Origin: Pinibacter soli
GTDB taxonomy: Bacteria > Bacteroidota > Bacteroidia > Chitinophagales > Chitinophagaceae
Assembly: GCF_029961145.1 (NCBI RefSeq)
Contig: NZ_JASBRG010000007.1
Span: 2,522,189-2,586,188, forward strand
Direction of reading: 5' to 3'
DNA: 64,000 nucleotides
Each line of letters begins with the position of its first letter. Position 1 is the stretch's first letter. Positions 42,752 through 53,103 of this stretch are shown piece after piece. Position numbers and translations under genes: made by a program. The notes beneath the pieces were generated by a model. It saw nothing but the letters and a program-made list of their open reading frames with translations, had not been told where the DNA came from and did not search any database.

Positions 42752-45157
42752 TTACTGAATGATCTCTTCTGTGTGCATCAACTTACCGGTCTCTGACACC
42801 CCTTCAATTGTGATGCGCAATTTCTTTGTTATATCATTATTGTAAAATTGAATCGTCGCTCTTTTTGTAACCTTATCCAGCAGGATATATGGTTTCCAGT
42901 AAAGGGTTGTACGCAAATCATCAATTGCATCCAAAGGTGATTCTACCGCATAGTTTGGAGAGGAAAACTCCTTGATCTCAGAATACCCGAGGATTGCAGA
43001 AGACTCAAGACCTTTAATGCTGGCTGTGCTTGCGCCACCACCTCTTTTGGTGTAGATAGCGATACCGCCGTTTCCTCCGCCCATACCCATGAATGGCGGA
43101 CGAAAAACTTTGATGTATGCAACATCTGTCATTGGAATGTTTTGTATCTGGTCCGCATCCGTTGAAATTTCGTCCAAATACAGGCCCGGTGTGCCTCCGC
43201 GCCAGGTGAGCGTAGTTGCTCCTCCGCTTTGGTTGATCATCAATCCCGGCACTTTTCCTTGCAGATATGTGAAGATGTTATAAGCGCTGGATGCGAAAGG
43301 ATCATTCGCCGGGTCGAAGCTGTAGCCATCTCCTCCTTTAAACAAACCATTTGCATATTTATCATCAAGTTTATCTTTCTCAGAACGAACCTTTCCTTTT
43401 ACTACAACTTCTTGTAACGTTTGTGTTTTTTTATCTCTGTCTTTTCCCGCATTGATATATCCCTGACCAACCAAATAGCTTTGATGCAAAATGCTACTAT
43501 CCGGCAAACTCACTGTTGATAAAAGGTTTTTATCAATTGCCTCCACTGCATTTCCTTTAACCAATCCGTTGTCTAAGCGAAGCGAGGCTCTCTCTGCCAA
43601 TGCACTGTTTTTATTAAACGTGTAGTAGAGGTTAGCCTTTCCAAAGAAAACCAACCCTTGTGTATTGAAACTTCCGGTAGAATCAAGTTCTAAGAAGAAC
43701 ATTTGTTTGGATGAATCTGGCATTTGCAAAATCGCATTCATCATTTCACCTTTCTTAAACCTGTTTTGAGAAACGCCATACGCCTGGCCGTTAAGTGAAA
43801 GAAATTTATCCGGTTGGTATTTTAATGAAGGAAAATTTTTCGCCATTATTTTGTCCCAATTGTATCTGCGCCAGCCGTTAGTTAGCATTAAAAGGTCGCG
43901 ATGATTTTTTACGCTGTCACTTGGGTTGGAAAAATAATAGTACGGACGATAAATATTTCCTCTCAATTCACTGGTTAGCAAAAAGCGGGAAATGATATTA
44001 TCATCTTCCATTTTAGGCTGATAAACATCCGCATCAGTAACAGAAACAGAAAGATTGCTTTTCACAGTGTCATCTACTTCTATATCAATTTCATTTTTTC
44101 CTCGCTTTGTAAGTTGTATGGATTTTTTTCGAACGTTCGCGTCAAACTGATAATCGTTGTTGTCTACAAATGTTATCCTTTCTGCAACGGGCTTCCAGTC
44201 TGCATCAAACAGCGTAAGCTGCATAATGCAACTTGGCAATTGAGTGGATGGAATTTCTCCGGTCATATCCGCGCCGTCTTTCACGTGCAGGTTTGCCATG
44301 TACACAACTTGCTGATTCATCATGGCAACAATGTGCATTGTATTCAACGCATCACCTCCACCAGTTGATCTTTTGATGGTAAAATTCTTTGTATCCAATC
44401 CGTCAGAAACTTTAATCACGGCGCCGCTTGCTTTGGCTGCGGGCAGATCAACTGATTGATCTTTACCAAATACATCTTTCCAAACCGCTTTATAAGTAGT
44501 GTTTGCCTGAGGAGTGAGCGTTACGCTTCCCATCCCATCGTGAATTGATTTGAACGCGGCAACTTTTTGTCCCGAAGAGCTCATGATGTTACCGTTTATA
44601 TTTACCGGATACCCATTATTATCAATGGCCTTGAATGCTACAACAGACTCCACGCCATTCACCATATCACCGCCTTCCGGGAAAAAGCGAAGCGATATAG
44701 AAGTTGCTCTCTCCGGTTTGCCGGAAGTATTTTTATTAATGATCTTAATGGCTTTGGTAAACAGGAACGTGGTGTCAAAATTCAGCATCCATCGTGTGTA
44801 CGCTTTTACGTATAACACGGATTTTGTGTAAGTGGGAGCAATATCAAAACTTCCTATCGCAGATGATTCCAAAACAGGTGCCACCTTTGTGTTGAGCACG
44901 TTACCATTGTCATCAATCAGTTCAAAGTACATGTTGGTGCTGATTGTTGATGGCCACAGACCAGTCATCAGATACGCCTTGAACCAGATGGTTTCACCGG
45001 CATTGTAATAGTTTTTATCGAAGTGAACGTGGGCCCTTTCAATGGGATAACGATCGCTGTACATCGTCATCAAAGAATCAAGTCGTTGGGCAAACATGCG
45101 ACCGGGAATTATCAAAAGGCAAACTATCGTCAGGGACTTTATAAGTTTTTGAATCAT
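42752..45157 (-). CDS. exported MG2-like/TonB-plug-domain protein without a barrel
   Basis: 801 residues. Signal peptide ends MFAQ (about 24). The N-terminal part (HVHFDKNYYNAGETIWFKAYLM, about 43-65) is the macroglobulin-like MG2-type domain seen in many large Bacteroidota surface proteins. Near 640-710 comes a TonB receptor plug-like domain: AYNIFTYLQGKVPGLMINQ, then TLTWRGGTPGLYLDE and VFRPPFMGMGG. No beta-barrel follows; only about 90 residues remain. It is therefore not a TonB receptor itself and may act as an outer-membrane accessory protein. No obvious operon partner. Confidence 0.85.
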   Translation of the reverse strand: MIQKLIKSLTIVCLLIIPGRMFAQRLDSLMTMYSDRYPIERAHVHFDKNYYNAGETIWFKAYLMTGLWPSTISTNMYFELIDDNGNVLNTKVAPVLESSAIGSFDIAPTYTKSVLYVKAYTRWMLNFDTTFLFTKAIKIINKNTSGKPERATSISLRFFPEGGDMVNGVESVVAFKAIDNNGYPVNINGNIMSSSGQKVAAFKSIHDGMGSVTLTPQANTTYKAVWKDVFGKDQSVDLPAAKASGAVIKVSDGLDTKNFTIKRSTGGGDALNTMHIVAMMNQQVVYMANLHVKDGADMTGEIPSTQLPSCIMQLTLFDADWKPVAERITFVDNNDYQFDANVRKKSIQLTKRGKNEIDIEVDDTVKSNLSVSVTDADVYQPKMEDDNIISRFLLTSELRGNIYRPYYYFSNPSDSVKNHRDLLMLTNGWRRYNWDKIMAKNFPSLKYQPDKFLSLNGQAYGVSQNRFKKGEMMNAILQMPDSSKQMFFLELDSTGSFNTQGLVFFGKANLYYTFNKNSALAERASLRLDNGLVKGNAVEAIDKNLLSTVSLPDSSILHQSYLVGQGYINAGKDRDKKTQTLQEVVVKGKVRSEKDKLDDKYANGLFKGGDGYSFDPANDPFASSAYNIFTYLQGKVPGLMINQSGGATTLTWRGGTPGLYLDEISTDADQIQNIPMTDVAYIKVFRPPFMGMGGGNGGIAIYTKRGGGASTASIKGLESSAILGYSEIKEFSSPNYAVESPLDAIDDLRTTLYWKPYILLDKVTKRATIQFYNNDITKKLRITIEGVSETGKLMHTEEIIQ

Positions 45158-45276
45158 AATAGCTTCAGGTTGATAAACAAACTATGGGTTGAAGATATAT
45201 TTTTGTGTTGAATCGCAATTTACATTAACAAGATATTTCAACAATAGCTATTTTTCATACCATTAAAACTCGAATT

Positions 45277-46770
45277 ATGGCCAGTTTATATGACGACTAT
45301 CGCGAAAAATTGCAGCAAATAGCAGATGTACGGTATTCTTTGGCTGTACTTCAGTGGGACCAGGAAACGTACATGCCCGCCAAAAGCGCAGCTACACGGG
45401 CCCGCCAGATCGCCACGCTGAGCGAAGTGGCTCATAACATGCAAACGGATTCTACACTGGACACTTTGCTTGGAAAACTGCAGGAGGATAAAAATTTGAG
45501 CGAGGATGAAAGGAAAAATATAGAGCTGAGTCTTTACGATATCAACCAGCAAAAGAAGCTGCCCGGAAGTTTTGTTCGACAAATGAGTGAAGCCATTTCA
45601 CAGAGTTACCAGTTCTGGCTCGATGCAAGAAAGCAAAATAATTTTCGCCTGTTCGAAGAGAGTCTTTCCAAACTAGTGGATTTAAAAAAGAAGGAGGCGA
45701 ATTATCTTGGTTACGAAGGCCATCTTTATAATGCTTTACTAAATCAATATGAACGTGGCGCTACTGTTTCAATGATCGATCCGGTTTTTAACAATATTCG
45801 TCAGCCGTTAAAAGAATTGATTGACGAAGTGGGGAACAAACCACAAGTTGACGATCATTTTCTACAACAACATTTTGATAAGAGCCAGCAATGGAAATTC
45901 AGCATGCAATTGCTGAAAGAAATGCAGTTTGATTTTGACGCCGGTCGTCAGGATATTTCAGAGCATCCATTCACCACAAATTTCAGCAGTGAAGATGTGC
46001 GTTTAACAACACGCATTGATGAAAAAGATATCAGCAACATGACGTGGAGCTGCATTCATGAACTCGGTCACGGCTTATATGAGCAAGGATTGCCGGCTAA
46101 AGAATATGGTTTACCGCTGGGTGAATATGCATCATTAAGTATTCATGAATCGCAGTCCAGGCTTTGGGAAAATAATGTGGGTAGAAGTATTTCATTTTGC
46201 AAATACATGTTTCCTTTACTAAAATCTTATTTCCCAACGGAGATGCAAAAAGTTTCTGTGGATCAATTTTACCGCTCAATCAATAAAGTGCAGCCTTCAT
46301 TAATAAGAACAGAAGCTGATGAATTGACCTATCATTTTCACGTTATCATCCGTTATGAGTTGGAGAAAAAATTAATGGAAAACAGCATTACGGTAAAAGA
46401 CATTCCTGCTTACTGGAACGAACAATACAAAAAATATCTTGGTGTAGATGTACCGGATGATAAACGTGGTTGTCTGCAAGATGTTCACTGGAGCCACGGA
46501 AGCTTTGGCTATTTCCCAACTTACAGTTTGGGAAGTTTGTATGCTGCGCAATTTTTCAATACGGCTTTATCGCAAATTAAAGATCTGCAAAGTGAGATCG
46601 TTGCGGGAAACTTTGCTCCGCTATTGCAATGGCTGCGTACAAATATTCACCAGTATGGACGCAAGTTCACGAGTGAGCAATTGTGTGAACGGGTAACCGG
46701 CGAACCGCTAAACATTGATCATTTCATGAAATATGCCAGAGAGAAGTACGCAGGTATTTACACGCAATAG
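45277..46770 (+). CDS. carboxypeptidase Taq (M32) family metallopeptidase
   Basis: 497 residues. Removes C-terminal amino acids from peptides. Zinc site IHELGHGLYEQG (HExxH, about 262) and the M32-specific HESQSRLWENNVGRS (about 290), where the third ligand Glu lies. Further family stretches are LQWDQETYMP near the N-terminus, TEADELTYHFHVIIRYELE and DVHWSHGSFGYFPTYSLG. No signal peptide, so cytoplasmic. A TATTTTTG box at 45198-45205 may be its -7 element. Confidence 0.95.
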   Translation: MASLYDDYREKLQQIADVRYSLAVLQWDQETYMPAKSAATRARQIATLSEVAHNMQTDSTLDTLLGKLQEDKNLSEDERKNIELSLYDINQQKKLPGSFVRQMSEAISQSYQFWLDARKQNNFRLFEESLSKLVDLKKKEANYLGYEGHLYNALLNQYERGATVSMIDPVFNNIRQPLKELIDEVGNKPQVDDHFLQQHFDKSQQWKFSMQLLKEMQFDFDAGRQDISEHPFTTNFSSEDVRLTTRIDEKDISNMTWSCIHELGHGLYEQGLPAKEYGLPLGEYASLSIHESQSRLWENNVGRSISFCKYMFPLLKSYFPTEMQKVSVDQFYRSINKVQPSLIRTEADELTYHFHVIIRYELEKKLMENSITVKDIPAYWNEQYKKYLGVDVPDDKRGCLQDVHWSHGSFGYFPTYSLGSLYAAQFFNTALSQIKDLQSEIVAGNFAPLLQWLRTNIHQYGRKFTSEQLCERVTGEPLNIDHFMKYAREKYAGIYTQ

Positions 46771-46859
46771 AGAAGAATTGCATTTGCCCTCGTGCACCTC
46801 AATGGTGCACAAGTAACCATCAGGAAAATGCACATTTGCCATATCATATTGCAACAAAA

Positions 46860-46889
46860 AAAGAGACATGTGTGAATGTCTCTTTTTTT
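46860..46889. terminator. terminator of the M32 carboxypeptidase gene
   Basis: A 10-bp perfect stem AAAGAGACAT/ATGTCTCTTT with A-run and T-run flanks (46855-46889). It can serve the carboxypeptidase and the converging fasciclin gene. A degenerate second-family REP (about 18 of 22 bases) lies at 46770-46789. Confidence 0.88.
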
Positions 46890-46913
46890 GTGTTACGCAA
46901 TTGGGGCGAGGCA

Positions 46914-46938
46914 GGAGACGCATTCAATGCGTCTCTAC
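46914..46938 (-). repeat. orphan REP at the fasciclin stop
   Basis: A 25-base copy identical to the REPs at 21965 and 22656 (GGAGACGCATT...GCGTCTCTAC). Its GTAG end supplies the TAG stop codon of the fasciclin gene on the minus strand. Confidence 0.9.
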
Positions 46939-47390
46939 TGACCCAATAATTTATTGATTACGTACACTACTCCACCGTCGCTTGATTTCATGCTTTCGCC
47001 CAGCGCGGCAGTTCCCAGATTTAATGGTGTACCGGCGGCATTTTTTACATTTCCTGCTTTAATATCATCTGCGCTTACATTACCAGGTACCACATATTGT
47101 TGCAACATGTTGGTAAGCTGACTTTTATTTTCTGGTTTCATCAGATCCTGTACACTTCCCATATTTCCTCCCAGTTGAGACAGCGCATCGTTAGTAGGTG
47201 CGAGTAGTGTGTATGGCCCTTTTTTTCCCAAAATACTGCTTATACCTCCCGCACTCTTAATGAGGCTGCTTATGCCGCTTAAATTTGGATTGGATGCGAG
47301 GGTGCTCAACAAGCCTGCAGAGGAAGAGCAACTTACGTTAATGGTGGCAATGCACATTATCAAAATGGCAAAACGGGTTATTACTTTCAT
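46935..47390 (-). CDS. fasciclin-domain lipoprotein
   Basis: 151 residues. Lipobox-like INVSC at about 17-21 gives a lipid anchor. One FAS1 domain follows (KGPYTLLAPTNDALSQL at about 62-78, then LQQYVVPGNVSADDI). The end is short (YVINKLLGQ then stop) compared with usual FAS1 domains that finish N-G-V-I-H-x-I-D-x-V-L; this one ends VVYVINKLLG. The stop lies in a REP, so the last residues may have been replaced. Probable cell-surface adhesion role, inferred from family. Confidence 0.88.
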   Translation of the reverse strand: MKVITRFAILIMCIATINVSCSSSAGLLSTLASNPNLSGISSLIKSAGGISSILGKKGPYTLLAPTNDALSQLGGNMGSVQDLMKPENKSQLTNMLQQYVVPGNVSADDIKAGNVKNAAGTPLNLGTAALGESMKSSDGGVVYVINKLLGQ

Positions 47391-47642
47391 AAGCTTTTTA
47401 TTAGGTTAACAATTACCCTAAAAAAAAGTTTCTGCACCGAAACTTATATTCCCGCCATTCCTGTACCGGCAAATAGTTGTTAACGGTTATAACAAATGTT
47501 AACAGTTTTACGTTATTATCTACGTTGATTAACCTGAATAATAGAATCAATATTAAGACCATATCATTCAACGCTTTATATTGTTTTACTAATTAAATTT
47601 GTAACCGGAATTGTGCGGGTTAATCACATCTCAACGAAGTTT

Positions 47643-48050
47643 ATGAACGACAAGCTGCTTATATTCTTACTAATGCCGGTTCTTATTTCCATATCCTGCA
47701 AAAAAGCAATCGAACGGAAAAAAGAACAAATCGTAATTGCTGCTGTTACTAATGGCAGATGGTTGGTTACCCAATTCAATAACAACGGCACAGATATTAC
47801 AACCAACTTTGCAGGTTACGAATTTCAGTTTTACGAAGCAGGAACCGTAGATGCGTTCTGGTCCGTGAACAAGAACACGGGAACCTGGTCGGGAGATATT
47901 GGTGCACTTACAATTACCGCACATTTTGAATCTGCAAACGACACATTACAACAACTTAATGAGGTATGGAAAATAACCGACAGTGACGTCGACTATGTAA
48001 GAGCCACCGGAGCCAATGGCACCAAGCTCTTGTATTTGAAAAAGAAATAA
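47643..48050 (+). CDS. small lipocalin-like lipoprotein
   Basis: 135 residues from MNDKLLIF; a GTG ten codons upstream (47613) extends the frame without improving the signal. Lipobox ISISC gives Cys at about 19. The mature part GRWLVTQFNNNGTDITTNFAGYEFQF...GTWSGDIGALTI...WKITDSDVDYVR resembles the small lipocalin-like proteins common in Bacteroidota. Function unknown. Located 190 bases before the first giant adhesin on the same strand. Confidence 0.75.
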   Translation: MNDKLLIFLLMPVLISISCKKAIERKKEQIVIAAVTNGRWLVTQFNNNGTDITTNFAGYEFQFYEAGTVDAFWSVNKNTGTWSGDIGALTITAHFESANDTLQQLNEVWKITDSDVDYVRATGANGTKLLYLKKK

Positions 48051-48239
48051 ACCAATCAAACAACTAGCCACGCCGGATGTTTTAATATTCCATAGCCGGA
48101 CGCTAACCTCAAAAACAGCTTTCAACTGTAGATATAAATTGGTCGCACCCTTCTAAAAGCTATTGCCTGGCGAATAAGGGCGGTACATTTTTTTTTATTG
48201 AAAATACTTATCCTAAAAAAATTCCCGAAAGGGTAGCCT

Positions 48240-51200
48240 ATGCAGAAAAGATATATTATTATATCCTGCCGAGTACTGCTTTTTTTGTTAGTAAGTATCG
48301 CAAGCTATAATAAGTCGTATAGCCAATTGAAAGCTGATTTTTCCGTTAGCCCTACAGAAGGTTGTACTCCAATGATTGTAAACTTCAAGGACAGTTCCTC
48401 CGGTAATCCCACTTCGTGGAAATGGGATCTCGGCAATGGAACAATTTCGTTTTTACAAAACCCCGGGGCCACTTACTTCAATCCGGGTAAATATACGATA
48501 ACGCTCGAAGTGAGCGACGGTGTAAGTATTTCCAGAATTGTGAAGAAAGATATCATTGTGGTGCATGGTGCGCCCACCATCAGTTTCCAGGCCTCGGACA
48601 CCACAGGTTGCTATCCGCTTGCCGTTCAATTTAAAGACCTTACTACTCCCTCCGACGATCCCATAACGCAATGGGAATGGTTCTTTGGTGATGGTGGATA
48701 CTCTACGGACCATAATCCTCTCCATACTTATAAAACCACCGGCAGCTTTGATGTTACGCTGAGAGTGACTACTTCTTATGGTTGTGAGAATGCGTTTACC
48801 CGTATCGGGTTTATTCAGGTACCCAAAGGTGTAACGGCAGATTTCACGTACAATAATCCCGGAAATTGTACGCCTCCTACTACCATACAGTTTACCAATA
48901 AAAGTACAGGCACCGGCCAGTTCTCATACTTGTGGAGATTTGGCGATGGCTCTACCTCCAGTCTTGCAAATCCTTCGCACACCTATGAAACTTCAGGAGA
49001 CTATACCGTTACTTTGGTAGTGAACTCCAGCCAGGGCTGCGTTGACTCAATTGTAAAACAAAAGGCGATAACAATTGGCAGTGTGCAGGCAGATTTCAAT
49101 TCACCTGACAGCGTATGTGCAGGCACTCCGGTTAAAATCACCAATCAATCTACACCACCACCTGTTTCGGTGATCTGGGATTTTGGCGACGGCACACAAT
49201 CAACAGAACTAAATCCTGTAAAAACCTATGATAATTCAGGCATCTACACTATACAACTTACCAGCAATTTCGGAGCATGTTCAGGTTTGGATAGAAAACT
49301 CATTAAAGTTTTAGCAACACCGAAAAGTAGTTTCACGGCTACTAACAATACTGGTTGTAATGTTCCATTGAGTGTAAACTTTACGTCAACTTCTACAAAC
49401 GCCACATCCTATAAATGGATATTTGGTGATGGTACCGAATCAACAAATGCCTCCCCCACACACGTATATACAAAGGCCGACACTTTTGACGTGACACTTA
49501 TTTCATTTGGACCTAATGGCTGCCCTGATACTGTCGTAAAAAACAATTTTGTAAATATCAGCAAGGCCTCTATTGTAATGAAAGACAGTTCGGTTTCCGG
49601 TTGCGTTCCTCTTACTTACAAACCTTCCATTACAATAAACGCACCATATCCTGTAAACTCAATAACATGGGATTTTGGCGATGGCAATACCGGAACAGGC
49701 ACCAACCCGACACATGTATACACCGATACCGGCAGGTATACGGTGAAAGTTATTTACTCGGGCCCCAATTGTACAGACACCGTTGCATTTACGGGTGCAG
49801 TTTTCGTGGGAATGAAACCTACGCCTGACTTTGACGCCGTACCCCGCAGCGTTTGCGCCGAGGTGCCAGTGCAATTCACCGACAAATCTACAGGCCCTCC
49901 AATTGATGAATGGCTGTGGGATTTTGGTGATAATGGAAAATCAACCATCAAAAATCCTAAGCATTCTTATCAGCAAGTGGGTGATTTTAATGTAACACTA
50001 ACAGTTAGTCATAATGGTTGCTCAAATACATTGACTTTACCCAAATTCGTACATATTGATCCGCCAATTTCTGCGTTCAGCATTTCATTGGAATGTACTT
50101 TTCCTTATGTAAGAAGATTCATTGATCAATCCATACAGCCCGAAACATGGGCCTGGGATTTTGGTGATGGTAAAACCTCTACAGAACAAAACCCACAGCA
50201 TAGCTACGACAAACCGGGTGTTTATACGGTTGTTTTAACTGTAACACATGGTACCTGCTCGCACACATCCCAACAAGTAGTAAAAGTGGTGGATGAGAAA
50301 AACGAATTTATCGGCACCGATTCTATTACTTGTAAAAAGAACCAGGTAAAATTCAATACGGTTGGTGTAAATAAAGACAACATCGCTCAGTACGCATGGA
50401 CCTTTGGAGACGGATTTACCAGCACACTCCCTGCCCCTGAAAAGATTTATACAAAAGCAGGAAGCTATGATGTTTCCCTTACGCTTACTGATATCCTGGG
50501 ATGTAAAAGCACTTTAGTAAAACCTTTGTACATCAAGGTTCAGGGGCCTACGCCTGATTTCATTGTGCCGGCTTCAGGAGTTTGTAACAATACCACTGTT
50601 ACATTTAAAGATCAGTCACAAGGTGACGGAAACAATCCTATTGTGCGGTGGAAATGGGATTTTGGCGATGGAACTATTCAATCATTTACGGCACCGCCAT
50701 TCTCACATTTCTATAATAAACCAGGTAACTACAATATTACTCTTATTACAACCGACAGTCAAGGATGCACCGATACGGTTACAAAGCCCAATGCGTTGCT
50801 CGTTTCACAACCTGTTGCGAACTTCAGGGCCCGCGACTCGTTGCTGTGCGCGACTACAAAGGCAGAATTCAATAATATGTCCACAGGACCACAGTTGAGT
50901 TATTTGTGGGATTTTGGCGATGGCTCTACAGGAACGGACGGATTCCCTATTCACAGCTACCCGAATGAAGGCACTTATACTGTTTCTTTAAAAATAACAG
51001 ACGTTTACGGCTGTACCGATTCCCTTAAAAAGATTAATTACATCAATATAAAAGATCCGATAGCCAAGTTTACTGTGAACAGTACGCTTGCTGAATGCCC
51101 GCCATTGGTGGCAAGTTTCAACAACCAATCTCAAAATTATCAGTCTGTCGCGTGGACATTTGGCACAGGAGACGCTTCCACAATGGTCAATCCGATTTAC

Positions 51201-53048
51201 ATTTATTCCTATCCCGGAAAATATAAAGTAAAACTTATCGTTAAAGGCTATGGAGATGCATGTTTTGCGGCTGATTCCACTGAAATAACTGTTTTGGGAC
51301 CAAAAGGAACTTTCACTTATCAACCATTGAAAGGCTGTGATCCCTTCACCGTTAATTTCACAGCTTTGCCCGAACCTGGTTTTACAGTAAAACTTGTTTG
51401 GGACTTTGCCGATGGAACCCTTGTCAATAATGGAGATTCGTTAACAACACATACATACTTAAACGCCAGTAATTACTTGCCAAAAATGATACTCGTAGAC
51501 GATAGAGGATGTCGTGTACCTGTTACAGGAAAAGACACCATTTTTGTATATGGAGCGGACGCTGCATTTACGCAGGACGTAAAACCTCTATGTGACTCTG
51601 GCGTCGTTAAATTTACTGATGCTTCTCAAGCCAATGATGTCATTACACAGTACAACTGGGATTTCGGTGACGGAAGTTTTTCGAATGACAAAAATCCAAT
51701 TCATTTTTATGCTCGCCCGGGCAGTTATCTTGTAAAACTTTATACACTTACACAAAACAATTGCAGGGACACTTCGAAGCAAAAAGCGGTAGTAACGGTA
51801 AATATAGGTCCCAACATTTCCATGCAAAGTATAGACTCTGCGTGCGTTCCTGTTACGGTGAACTTTACAGCACAGTCTGCCATAGACACAATGCAATTGA
51901 ACTGGGCGTGGAATTTTGGAAACGGACAAACTTCGAACGTTCAAAATCCACCGGCTGTCCTCTATAATCAAGCGAACGTTTATAATGTACGCGTAGTAGC
52001 CTCCAACAGAGCGGGATGCTATGATACGGCAAAAAAAGCATTACCAGTTTATGCTCTACCCAATATCAATGCGGGAAATGATACAGCAATGTGCCTTGGA
52101 ACAAGCATAACACTGCATGCAACCGGCGGTGTAAGTTATAATTGGCAGCCAACGCAAAATTTATCATGCAACAATTGTGCTGCGCCGATCGCTTCGCCCA
52201 AACAAACAATAAAATATACATTAACAGGAACTGACATACACGCCTGTGTAAATAAAGATGATATAAATATTGAGGTAAAACAACCTATCACCATCAAAGT
52301 GTCAGCAAACGATACTTTGTGTGTAGGAGCATCCCAACAATTAAATGCAACCGGCGCAGAATTGTACACCTGGACGCCGCCCGACGGATTAAACAATTCT
52401 CAAATAGCAAATCCAGTTGCCAGCCCTAATCAAACAGTTACTTACAGAGTCATTGGTACAGATAACAAAACCTGTTTCAGCGATACGGGATTTGTTACAA
52501 TAACTGTATTCCCAATTCCAAAAGTTAACGCAGGAAATGATACTACTATTTCCGTAGGAAATTCTGTAACGTTGCACGCTGATGTATCTGATGACGTAAC
52601 AAGTATTCTATGGCAGCCATCAACGGCCCTGAGTTGCATAAGTTGTAAGGATCCAATAGCGAGTCCTAAGCAAACAACCAGTTATACTGTTACGGGGACT
52701 AACAATGGCGGCTGTTACACCATGGACCAGGTTACGATTACTGTTATATGTAAAGAAGAAAATCTCTTTTTACCTAATACATTCTCACCAAACAACGACG
52801 GCGTGAATGATATCTTTTATCCGAGAGGCAAAGGACTGCATACGATAAAAAGTATGAAAATATTTAATAGGTGGGGACAAATTGTTTTTAGCAGGGAAAG
52901 TTTTAACGCGAATGAGGCCGATAAAGGTTGGGATGGAAAATTTCAGGGTAAAACAGCAGATGAGGGAGTATATATTTACATGATTGAAATAATTTGCGAA
53001 AACAGCCAAATTATTCTTGAAAAAGGAAACGTAGCGCTTATTCGTTAA
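48240..53048 (+). CDS. giant PKD-repeat surface protein with T9SS type B (CHU_C) sorting domain
   Basis: 1602 residues. Signal peptide about 1-28 (ending SYSQ). Fifteen PKD domains are marked by WxWDFGDG-type motifs (first WKWDLGNGT near 62, last WAWNFGNGQ near 1220). Three Ig/SprB-repeat-like domains follow, the first beginning INAGNDTAMCLGTSITLHATG (given here as family hallmark NAGNDT). The end is the gliding-motility-associated C-terminal domain (about 1510-1602: LPNTFSPNNDGVNDIFYPRG, MKIFNRWGQIVF, GWDGKF, GVYIYMIE). Exported through the type IX system and attached outside, probably for adhesion or gliding. A near-copy follows directly. Confidence 0.93.
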   Translation: MQKRYIIISCRVLLFLLVSIASYNKSYSQLKADFSVSPTEGCTPMIVNFKDSSSGNPTSWKWDLGNGTISFLQNPGATYFNPGKYTITLEVSDGVSISRIVKKDIIVVHGAPTISFQASDTTGCYPLAVQFKDLTTPSDDPITQWEWFFGDGGYSTDHNPLHTYKTTGSFDVTLRVTTSYGCENAFTRIGFIQVPKGVTADFTYNNPGNCTPPTTIQFTNKSTGTGQFSYLWRFGDGSTSSLANPSHTYETSGDYTVTLVVNSSQGCVDSIVKQKAITIGSVQADFNSPDSVCAGTPVKITNQSTPPPVSVIWDFGDGTQSTELNPVKTYDNSGIYTIQLTSNFGACSGLDRKLIKVLATPKSSFTATNNTGCNVPLSVNFTSTSTNATSYKWIFGDGTESTNASPTHVYTKADTFDVTLISFGPNGCPDTVVKNNFVNISKASIVMKDSSVSGCVPLTYKPSITINAPYPVNSITWDFGDGNTGTGTNPTHVYTDTGRYTVKVIYSGPNCTDTVAFTGAVFVGMKPTPDFDAVPRSVCAEVPVQFTDKSTGPPIDEWLWDFGDNGKSTIKNPKHSYQQVGDFNVTLTVSHNGCSNTLTLPKFVHIDPPISAFSISLECTFPYVRRFIDQSIQPETWAWDFGDGKTSTEQNPQHSYDKPGVYTVVLTVTHGTCSHTSQQVVKVVDEKNEFIGTDSITCKKNQVKFNTVGVNKDNIAQYAWTFGDGFTSTLPAPEKIYTKAGSYDVSLTLTDILGCKSTLVKPLYIKVQGPTPDFIVPASGVCNNTTVTFKDQSQGDGNNPIVRWKWDFGDGTIQSFTAPPFSHFYNKPGNYNITLITTDSQGCTDTVTKPNALLVSQPVANFRARDSLLCATTKAEFNNMSTGPQLSYLWDFGDGSTGTDGFPIHSYPNEGTYTVSLKITDVYGCTDSLKKINYINIKDPIAKFTVNSTLAECPPLVASFNNQSQNYQSVAWTFGTGDASTMVNPIYIYSYPGKYKVKLIVKGYGDACFAADSTEITVLGPKGTFTYQPLKGCDPFTVNFTALPEPGFTVKLVWDFADGTLVNNGDSLTTHTYLNASNYLPKMILVDDRGCRVPVTGKDTIFVYGADAAFTQDVKPLCDSGVVKFTDASQANDVITQYNWDFGDGSFSNDKNPIHFYARPGSYLVKLYTLTQNNCRDTSKQKAVVTVNIGPNISMQSIDSACVPVTVNFTAQSAIDTMQLNWAWNFGNGQTSNVQNPPAVLYNQANVYNVRVVASNRAGCYDTAKKALPVYALPNINAGNDTAMCLGTSITLHATGGVSYNWQPTQNLSCNNCAAPIASPKQTIKYTLTGTDIHACVNKDDINIEVKQPITIKVSANDTLCVGASQQLNATGAELYTWTPPDGLNNSQIANPVASPNQTVTYRVIGTDNKTCFSDTGFVTITVFPIPKVNAGNDTTISVGNSVTLHADVSDDVTSILWQPSTALSCISCKDPIASPKQTTSYTVTGTNNGGCYTMDQVTITVICKEENLFLPNTFSPNNDGVNDIFYPRGKGLHTIKSMKIFNRWGQIVFSRESFNANEADKGWDGKFQGKTADEGVYIYMIEIICENSQIILEKGNVALIR

Positions 53049-53103
53049 TCACATAGATTAGTTTTGCTTGCTTATTGGCTCTGAACCTTTAAAACTGTAG
53101 TAT

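Noticed and set aside
53049-53103. Possible separate small gene between the two adhesins
   Set aside because: Only 55 bases with a stop in the relevant frame; no room for a gene.
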